Source: an uncultured Clostridia bacterium (GTDB lineage: Bacteria > Bacillota > Clostridia > Oscillospirales > Acutalibacteraceae). From it: a stretch of 64,000 nt of DNA. Each line of letters begins with the position of its first letter. Position 1 is the first letter of the stretch. The stretch lies in NCBI GenBank assembly GCA_947631945.1, contig CANRNI010000004.1:42926-106925 (forward strand), read 5' to 3'. This document shows positions 57,991-64,000 of this stretch, in pieces. The notes under the pieces are model-generated. The model was not told where the DNA came from, searched no databases, and was given only the letters and a program-made list of their open reading frames with translations. Position numbers and translations under genes: made by a program.

Positions 57991-58164
57991 ATGAAAACGG
58001 CAGAGGAAAACAAAATCGTCAGAATTTACAAAATGATAATAGTTTGGACGCTGTTTACGGCGCTTACCGTTTACGGTATGATATCTGCCGCCGAAAAAAC
58101 GGCGTTTATAAGCGACGGAAAAGAAACCGAAACGATTGTTTTCAGTACAGAAAATCACCTATGA
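57991..58164 (+). CDS. Small predicted membrane protein (not in ORF track)
   Basis: A 57-aa frame starts at ATG 57991: MKTAEENKIVRIYKMIIVWT, then LFTALTVYGMISAAEKTAF, ending FSTENHL. It has one hydrophobic helix and charged flanks. AAGGGG lies about 14 bases upstream, rather far. Codon use fits the neighbours. It overlaps the convergent TetR gene by 6 bases. The function is unknown. Confidence 0.55.
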   Translation: MKTAEENKIVRIYKMIIVWTLFTALTVYGMISAAEKTAFISDGKETETIVFSTENHL

Positions 58165-58740
58165 TTTGCCGCGCTCTCCGTTCGCCAGCATATTTTCAAT
58201 ATATTCGGCCATTTGCTCCTTGGTGTAACCGCTGTCGCCGTAAAGCCACATTCTTACAAGAGCTATAAAACCTCCTGTCAAAAACTGGGCGAGAATATCA
58301 ACGGGAACATCGCGCGTTCTTTTTCTTAAATCAAATTCGGAAATAAACGCCGAAAGCTCTTTAAAAACAATTTTATGCATAGAGTCAAAAAAGCCGTTTT
58401 CGGTTGCTTTTGCGGAGAGAGAAAGCATTGTCTTGTTATCCTCCACAAAGCGTATAACTTTTTCAATCATGTCACGGTACATTCCGCGCGGCTCGGAAAA
58501 GCTGTTGTCCGATATGCTGCTGTCATAAAGCTCGCGAAGCTTTTCCTTTGTTACATATTCCATAAAATCGTATTTATCCTTGAAATGCTTGTAGAATGTC
58601 GCGCGGTGCACAGTTGCCTTATTGCATATATCGACAACCGATATTTCGTCGAAGCTCCGCGTTTCAAGTAATGAAAACATAGCGTCGGAAAGCAGCTTGT
58701 GCGTCCTTTGTATTCTTAAATCATCTTTTTTTCTTTCCAT
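58159..58740 (-). CDS. TetR/AcrR-family transcriptional regulator
   Basis: ATG 58740 gives a 193-aa protein. The N-terminal DNA-binding domain reads QRTHKLLSDAMFSLLETRSF-DEISVVDICNKATVHRATFYKHF (residues about 8-52). The ligand-binding C-terminal half has the pattern of the TetR_C_7/DhaS-like group. The target is unknown. Neighbouring genes are spore genes and groES, so self-regulation is the safest guess. A near-palindrome lies next to its promoter. Confidence 0.87.
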   Translation of the reverse strand: MERKKDDLRIQRTHKLLSDAMFSLLETRSFDEISVVDICNKATVHRATFYKHFKDKYDFMEYVTKEKLRELYDSSISDNSFSEPRGMYRDMIEKVIRFVEDNKTMLSLSAKATENGFFDSMHKIVFKELSAFISEFDLRKRTRDVPVDILAQFLTGGFIALVRMWLYGDSGYTKEQMAEYIENMLANGERGKS

Positions 58741-58783
58741 ATATAACTCATTGACCTTTCTGTTGTAAATCAATTTAAGATTA

Positions 58784-58812
58784 ATAATAATACATAAATA
58801 TACATTTGTCAA
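58784..58812 (-). promoter_or_regulatory. Promoter of the TetR gene, with nearby palindrome
   Basis: On the minus strand TTGACA (58812-58807), 17 bases and TATTAT (58789-58784) form a good promoter. Nine bases beyond the -35, CGGAAATATACTTCCG (58821-58836) is a near-perfect inverted repeat that might be the TetR operator. Confidence 0.6.
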
Positions 58813-58912
58813 TTATCTTTCGGAAATATACTTCCGGTGTATTAAATATTTATATGCCGCATGGGAAATATTGAAAAATTTTCAAAAATTTTCAATTTTT
58901 TTTAAAAAAGAC

Positions 58913-58940
58913 TTGATTTTTTCGGAAAAATGGTTACAAT
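58913..58940 (+). promoter_or_regulatory. Sigma-A promoter of groESL
   Basis: TTGATT (58913-58918), 16 bases and TACAAT (58935-58940), directly followed by the CIRCE operator. Confidence 0.75.
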
Positions 58941-58945
58941 ATGTA

Positions 58946-58972
58946 TTAGCACTCACGAATTGAGAGTGCTAA
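58946..58972 (+). promoter_or_regulatory. CIRCE element (HrcA operator)
   Basis: TTAGCACTC (58946-58954), nine spacer bases and GAGTGCTAA (58964-58972) match the CIRCE consensus exactly. HrcA binding here represses groESL until heat stress. hrcA is not in the window. Confidence 0.97.
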
Positions 58973-59004
58973 AAATTGCAAATTGATTTCGGGAGGAATA
59001 TACA

Positions 59005-59289
59005 ATGACACTTAAACCTTTGGGCGACAAAGTTGTGGTAAAGTTTGTCGAAGCTGAAGAAAAGACGCAGGGCGGAATAATTCTTTCGTCAGCCGCGCAG
59101 GAAAAGCCGCAGATAGCGGAAATCATCTCGGTAGGCCCGGGCGGAATTATCGACGGCAAGGAAGTAAAGATGGAAGTAAGCGTAGGCGAAAAGGTTATAC
59201 TTAACAAATACGCCGGTACCGAAGTAAAGCTCGGCAAGGACGAATACACAGTTTGCCGTCAGAGCGATATTCTCGCGATAGTAGAGTAA
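59005..59289 (+). CDS. groES: Co-chaperonin GroES
   Basis: The 94-aa protein forms the heptameric lid of GroEL. The start MTLKPLGDKVVVKFVEAEEK, the mobile loop EEKTQGGIILSSAAQEKPQ and the LNKYAGTEVKLGKDEY segment are typical. GGGAGGA lies before ATG 59005. It is followed after 18 bases by groEL and controlled by CIRCE. Confidence 0.97.
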   Translation: MTLKPLGDKVVVKFVEAEEKTQGGIILSSAAQEKPQIAEIISVGPGGIIDGKEVKMEVSVGEKVILNKYAGTEVKLGKDEYTVCRQSDILAIVE

Positions 59290-60948
<1,659 letters not shown>

Positions 60949-61045
60949 TTAATCGGGAATGTATTAATTATCGGAATTAATGAAGTAAAAAGACAAGGCT
61001 TTTTCTATCAATAATGTCCGTTTTATGAATACACAATAAAAAACA

Positions 61046-61086
61046 AAAGCAGTGATTATCGTTTTGAGAAATCGCTGCTTTTTTTC
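61046..61086 (+). terminator. Intrinsic terminator of groESL
   Basis: AAAGCAGTGATT (61046-61057) pairs with AATCGCTGCTTT (61070-61081), with one G-U pair, and the arm runs into a run of T residues. A direct repeat (ATGTATTAATTA, twice) lies just after the groEL stop codon. Confidence 0.85.
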
Positions 61087-61141
61087 TTTGCAATCTTAAT
61101 ATTACGAAATTTAAGGAAAAAAGTGTATACAGACCAATTTT

Positions 61142-61342
61142 CTAATTTTCTTCAAAAACAATAATATCTTCAACTCTACAATGAAGAATTGAACACAAAT
61201 CGTCAATTTTTTGAGTTGTGATTCCTTTCCCTTTTCGGATTCTGTCAATTGTGGCGCTGCTGATTCCACACTTATTTATAAGGACATAAGTGCTTACGTC
61301 CTTATTTTTCAGCGTATTCCAAAAGGGATCGTATTTTATCAT
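61142..61342 (-). CDS. Small XRE-family (Cro/CI) regulator
   Basis: The 66-aa protein is almost only a helix-turn-helix domain: DVSTYVLINKCGISSATIDR, IRKGKGITTQKIDDLCSILH, CRVEDIIVF. Such mini-regulators often repress their own region. It is divergent from a perfect promoter with a palindromic operator (61384-61412) and has its own promoter overlapping that -35. Confidence 0.85.
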   Translation of the reverse strand: MIKYDPFWNTLKNKDVSTYVLINKCGISSATIDRIRKGKGITTQKIDDLCSILHCRVEDIIVFEEN

Positions 61343-61361
61343 TTATGAATCACCATTTTTA

Positions 61362-61390
61362 ATAGTATTTTTAATTTTCCCTCTTGACAA
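61362..61390 (-). promoter_or_regulatory. Promoter of the XRE regulator
   Basis: On the minus strand TTGTCA (61390-61385), 17 bases and TACTAT (61367-61362). Its -35 shares bases with the -35 of the opposite promoter. Confidence 0.6.
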
Positions 61391-61412
61391 TAGTCATAAT
61401 TATGACTATAAT
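61384..61412 (+). promoter_or_regulatory. Consensus promoter with palindromic operator in the spacer
   Basis: TTGACA (61384-61389), a 17-base spacer and TATAAT (61407-61412) match the sigma-A consensus exactly. The spacer and the first -10 bases form the perfect 20-bp palindrome ATAGTCATAATTATGACTAT (61390-61409). A regulator bound there would block RNA polymerase. The XRE protein next to it is the obvious candidate, but this is inference. About 30 bases downstream the 177-bp element D begins. Confidence 0.75.
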
Positions 61413-61444
61413 TATTTTGTATTCGGAAACTTGCGGAAATGTAT

Positions 61445-61621
61445 TAAGGCAATACCGCATAATTATTGTCGTGCAGATGTGCCGAAAGATTTTTCGTCAG
61501 ATTGACAAAAGTGACGCAGGAATACTGACGTATTTTAAGGAACTTTTGGCAAAAATGACGGGAAATCTCGGTGCAGATGCGCGGCAAAGGCGTTAGCCGC
61601 TAATTGTGCGGTATTGCCTTA
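61445..61621 (+). repeat. 177-bp TA-flanked palindromic element, copy D
   Basis: Same orientation as copy A, with ends TAAGGCAATACCGCATAATT and AATTGTGCGGTATTGCCTTA. The internal frame reads MCRKIFRQIDKSDAGILTYF then KELLAKMTGNLGADARQRR and stops. It differs from A at a dozen or so positions. It separates the operator-promoter at 61384 from the downstream gene. Confidence 0.88.
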
Positions 61622-61666
61622 ACATTCTATGGAAAAGGAAAAGATATCCTATAATGATGCTATAGT

Positions 61667-61683
61667 GTGAACACACTCTAATT
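61667..61683. repeat. 17-bp sequence shared with 51640-51656
   Basis: GTGAACACACTCTAATT occurs here 45 bases after element D and again at 51640-51656, 37 bases after element B, where it overlaps the lacZ stop codon. The significance is unknown. Confidence 0.5.
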
Positions 61684-61842
61684 AATTATATATATCATTA
61701 AAATACGTTTTTATACGCCAAATAATAGTTATCACAGCTTTAAAAAGCTTGATTATAAAAAATAAGGCGGCGCCGCTCGGATTTTGCCGTGTGTATGAGA
61801 AGTCGGTTTTTTTTGCAATATGACGCGGAAAAATAGGAGCTT

Positions 61843-61914
61843 ATGTACGGCAAATGCGATGCGCGGTGTTCCCATAATATTGGAGGAGAGTGTAATGCGC
61901 ATATGAAAATTTGA
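61843..61914 (+). CDS. Possible cysteine-rich short ORF or gene remnant
   Basis: ATG 61843, just after TAGGAG, opens a 23-aa frame MYGKCDARCSHNIGGECNAH-MKI. The in-frame upstream extension of the next gene continues, in another frame, with LKDCADKCGSVFG, so the region may be the frameshifted remnant of a small cysteine-rich protein gene. It could also be a chance leader peptide. The rest of the gap 61684-62045 shows no gene. Confidence 0.25.
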   Translation: MYGKCDARCSHNIGGECNAHMKI

Positions 61915-62045
61915 AAGACTGTGCAGACAAATGCGGTTCTGTTTTCGGGACTTTGGCAGAAACGGATTTAGTCCGCAGTTATATTTTCGGTATTTTATGT
62001 TTAATAAGTCTCAATAAAAATTTACTTTGTAAAGGAGTTTTATAT

Positions 62046-63800
62046 ATGTTAAATAGTAAACGTCGTATATTGAATAATGCAATTGTTTGTTGTCTTTCTG
62101 TTTTTATAGTTCTTTTATCATTGTTGCCCGCATTCGCGGAATCGCCTGTTCAGTTAACTGTAGATAATGTAGTAGAGTACCCGACGGCGGAGGGTGAAAT
62201 GTACTATACCCAAAAGGTCGGTGATTATATAACTCTTTCCGGTGGAAAAGTAACAGCAGACGGTACGGCAGAAGGGGAAGAGGTTGTCGGTCATTTTGAA
62301 TTTATAGACCCTGATTTTAAGCCTAATATGGGACCCAAATCGTATGCAGGTATTAAGTTCGTTCCGGATAGTGATGAATACATTGGATTTGAAATTGAAA
62401 AACCTACAAGTCCACGTTTTGTTGTTAATAGATCCCCTATGGAATTTGTTGATTCTAATGCAGAAATAAAATCATCAGATATTGCAACCCCGGGAGATTA
62501 TCTTCGAACTTCATCATTAACACCAGTCGATTTAAAATGTTCCCTTACAAATGACCCAATAGCAAATGCTAAATGGAATTGGTCTGTGCCTTCAACAAAA
62601 GTATATGAAAGTGGTTATTATCTTGCAAAAATAACAGCAACAGGATTCTTAAATTTAGAAGTATATGTTTATGTTAAAATTGCTGGTGATGACAGTGAAG
62701 CGCCAATTAAAGAGTTTCCTACTGTAGAGCCTATCACATATCATGAGGGATTAAAAGCCGGAGAGCTTAAACTCGTAGGCGGTAAGGGAGCAGTTGAAGG
62801 AAAATTTGAAGTAAGCGACCCCGAGCAGGAATTGATAGCTGGCAATAATACAATAAATGTTGTATTTAAACCGGACGATGGCAGTCAGTCCATCAATATA
62901 TCTATAGTTGTAGATGTAGCCAAAGCTGAATCCACTTTTATTGATGAAGAAGGAAAACCCACAATCCCGGAATTACATTATTTGGTAGGAACTAATGTAA
63001 ATTCCAAAATGCTTCAGGATAGAATAAACTCATATCGCGCTAACTGCGGTTCATTCGTTGTTACATTTATTAGTTGTCCGTTGTTCAACTATGATACGTC
63101 GAAAGCCGGAACATATGACGCAATCGCGATGGTTAAAATATATAATACAAATTACACAACAAATATAAAATTTAAAATTGTTATTGATGCACAAACAGTT
63201 ACTCCTAAAATTTCTATATACGGAAACGATGAATTTGCCGTAACCTTTGATAGTTACACGGTACGTCCTAATGGGACGTTTACGGTAACGGTAGACGGTA
63301 AGGATATAGGCGTAAGCGGAGTGAAGTATAACGAGCGTTTCACATGGCGCCCCGAACACAGCGGTACATACACGATAAAGGTAGTTTACAACCCAATCGA
63401 AAACGATACGTACAATATTAATGAAATAGAGCAGACGTTAGAAAACATACTTACATGGAAAATAAATACGGTGAATTGTATTGCACAGCCCTGCGAATAC
63501 GGCGCGACAGCCAGTGTAAGCACTACCCTCGGCGATAAGCTCGGCGGCTGGAAATTCTATGACGAGAACGGCAAGGAAATTCAGATTGAATACGACGATA
63601 CGCAGTACTCGACAATTACGTTCACTATGCCCGACCATGAAATTACCGTTAAGGCGATTGACAAAACTCAGGCTAATATCCCCGGCAGTAACGATGATTC
63701 CGATTTCTTCTCAAGCTTCCTTGCGTGGCTCAGAAATCTGCTTGCGAGATTCAGAGCCTTAATGGACGCTGTGGCACAGCTTCTGCAAGTTGTAGGTTAA
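62046..63800 (+). CDS. Secreted protein with Ig-like repeats, function unknown
   Basis: ATG 62046, eight bases after AAAGGAG, gives 584 aa with a signal peptide (AIVCCLSVFIVLLSLLPAFA-ES). The track start at 61911 is an in-frame upstream extension. Two related beta domains of the MBG/YDG type appear (VEYPTAEGEMYYTQKVGDYI...; PITYHEGLKAGELKLVGGKG-AVEGKFEVSDPEQELIAG). A lysin-like linker region and a repeat domain near the end follow (WKFYDENGKEIQIEYDD; ITFTMPDHEITVKAID). The C-terminus is an amphipathic helix (FFSSFLAWLRNLLARFRALM). It has no LPxTG and no catalytic motif. Base composition is AT-rich up to about 63200 and then GC-richer, suggesting a mosaic origin. Confidence 0.75.
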   Translation: MLNSKRRILNNAIVCCLSVFIVLLSLLPAFAESPVQLTVDNVVEYPTAEGEMYYTQKVGDYITLSGGKVTADGTAEGEEVVGHFEFIDPDFKPNMGPKSYAGIKFVPDSDEYIGFEIEKPTSPRFVVNRSPMEFVDSNAEIKSSDIATPGDYLRTSSLTPVDLKCSLTNDPIANAKWNWSVPSTKVYESGYYLAKITATGFLNLEVYVYVKIAGDDSEAPIKEFPTVEPITYHEGLKAGELKLVGGKGAVEGKFEVSDPEQELIAGNNTINVVFKPDDGSQSINISIVVDVAKAESTFIDEEGKPTIPELHYLVGTNVNSKMLQDRINSYRANCGSFVVTFISCPLFNYDTSKAGTYDAIAMVKIYNTNYTTNIKFKIVIDAQTVTPKISIYGNDEFAVTFDSYTVRPNGTFTVTVDGKDIGVSGVKYNERFTWRPEHSGTYTIKVVYNPIENDTYNINEIEQTLENILTWKINTVNCIAQPCEYGATASVSTTLGDKLGGWKFYDENGKEIQIEYDDTQYSTITFTMPDHEITVKAIDKTQANIPGSNDDSDFFSSFLAWLRNLLARFRALMDAVAQLLQVVG

Positions 63801-63834
63801 ACGAAAACTCATCTTTGATACTCCTTTTCACCCA

Positions 63835-63873
63835 TCCCCGGCGGTTTTACCCGCCGGGGACACGCCATTTTTT
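63835..63873 (+). terminator. Intrinsic terminator of the secreted-protein gene
   Basis: TCCCCGGCGG (63835-63844) and CCGCCGGGGA (63851-63860) form a perfect GC-rich stem, followed after CACGCCA by seven T residues. Confidence 0.82.
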
Positions 63874-63901
63874 AAGGCACCGAGAATTTATCGCTTAAAA
63901 A

Positions 63902-63955
63902 AAGCCATAACCTCCGCTTAATCGGAAAGTTATGGCTTATGATTTTTGTTTTTTT
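63902..63955. terminator. Second terminator, possibly bidirectional
   Basis: AAGCCATAAC (63902-63911) pairs with GTTATGGCTT (63929-63938), with an inner TCCG/CGGA helix, followed by ATGATTTTTGTTTTTTT. The other side has an A-run, so it can also end a leftward transcript from beyond the window. Confidence 0.8.
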
Positions 63956-64000
63956 AAGGAAGCTCCGATTTAATTTGTTGTATAAATTGTTCGGACATAA
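63954..64000. repeat. Possible truncated end of an element at the window edge
   Basis: TTTAAGGAAGCTCCGATTTAA resembles the end of the 281-bp element (TTAAGGAAACACTGATTAAA) and shares AGCTCCGATT with the relic near 49681. The rest lies outside the window, so this is weakly supported. Confidence 0.3.

Noticed and set aside
61384-61596. 70-aa ORF across the XRE operator and element D
   Set aside because: It begins inside the promoter -35 and continues in the element frame, with no ribosome site. It is noted only for the element frame.
61911-62045. N-terminal extension of the last secreted protein
   Set aside because: The AAAGGAG site and a normal signal peptide fix the start at 62046.

Overview
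The window reads as chromosome from an uncultured or little-studied Gram-positive, endospore-forming anaerobe of the class Clostridia, most plausibly a gut Oscillospirales/Ruminococcaceae-type bacterium. The reasons are: the complete S10-spc-alpha ribosomal operon in the Firmicutes order, including a KOW-domain protein between map and infA and a zinc-type S14; the sporulation pair gpr-spoIIP; tepA next to ftsK/spoIIIE; sigma-A promoters of Firmicutes type; a CIRCE element before groESL; and a very large secreted M60-type metallopeptidase of the kind found in mucosal commensals. The taxonomic placement is inference. No tRNA, rRNA, CRISPR array, phage or transposase gene is visible.

Layout: 1-15.8 kb is one co-directional operon of ribosomal proteins, secY, adk, map, infA and rpoA, ending at a strong terminator. 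16.2-22.0 kb is one gene for a 1930-aa VWA/pilin-domain surface protein with an unusual LPELG sorting signal. 22.1-25.8 kb holds prfB (RF2, with no programmed frameshift) and a zinc/manganese-type ABC transporter. 26.3-34.2 kb holds tepA, ftsK, ygiQ, an MBL-fold hydrolase, a DUF3006-like protein and a zinc-ribbon/SH3 membrane protein. 34.5-36 kb carries a lipoprotein and a methyltransferase. 36-38.3 kb (minus strand) is an ECF sigma factor with a PepSY-containing, RsgI-like anti-sigma factor. It diverges from a 2236-aa M60 peptidase gene (39.0-45.7 kb). 46-55 kb carries a Nudix hydrolase, a GPH-type sugar transporter, a flavoprotein, a lipoprotein plus SDR, and lacZ. 55-61 kb carries rpsT, gpr, spoIIP, a TetR regulator and groESL. 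61-63.8 kb carries a small XRE regulator and another secreted Ig-like-domain protein.

The most unusual content is between the genes. Four intact copies of an exactly 177-bp, TA-flanked, quasi-palindromic element (34211, 51426, 54825, 61445) share 22-bp terminal inverted repeats and a preserved internal reading frame. A related 281-bp form with different ends (25776) supplies the last codons and stop of the ABC permease gene. A 41-bp terminal-repeat-only palindrome (22011) sits where the terminator of the surface-protein gene is expected. Decayed relics are recognisable at about 15785, 29784, 45886 and 49736. A second repeat family built from ACAATTG units supplies the stop codons of three unrelated genes, so that all three proteins end in (I/V)DN. 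One copy of the 177-bp element lies inside the loop of a terminator-like hairpin. Another lies just after a perfect TTGACA-17-TATAAT promoter whose spacer holds most of a 20-bp perfect palindrome, next to the XRE gene.

Working together: the left third is the core translation and secretion machinery. The surface-protein, M60, lacZ and GPH-transporter genes suggest life on host or dietary glycans and mucin (inference). The sigma/anti-sigma pair beside the M60 gene is a natural candidate for controlling surface functions, although the M60 promoter itself looks like a sigma-A promoter.
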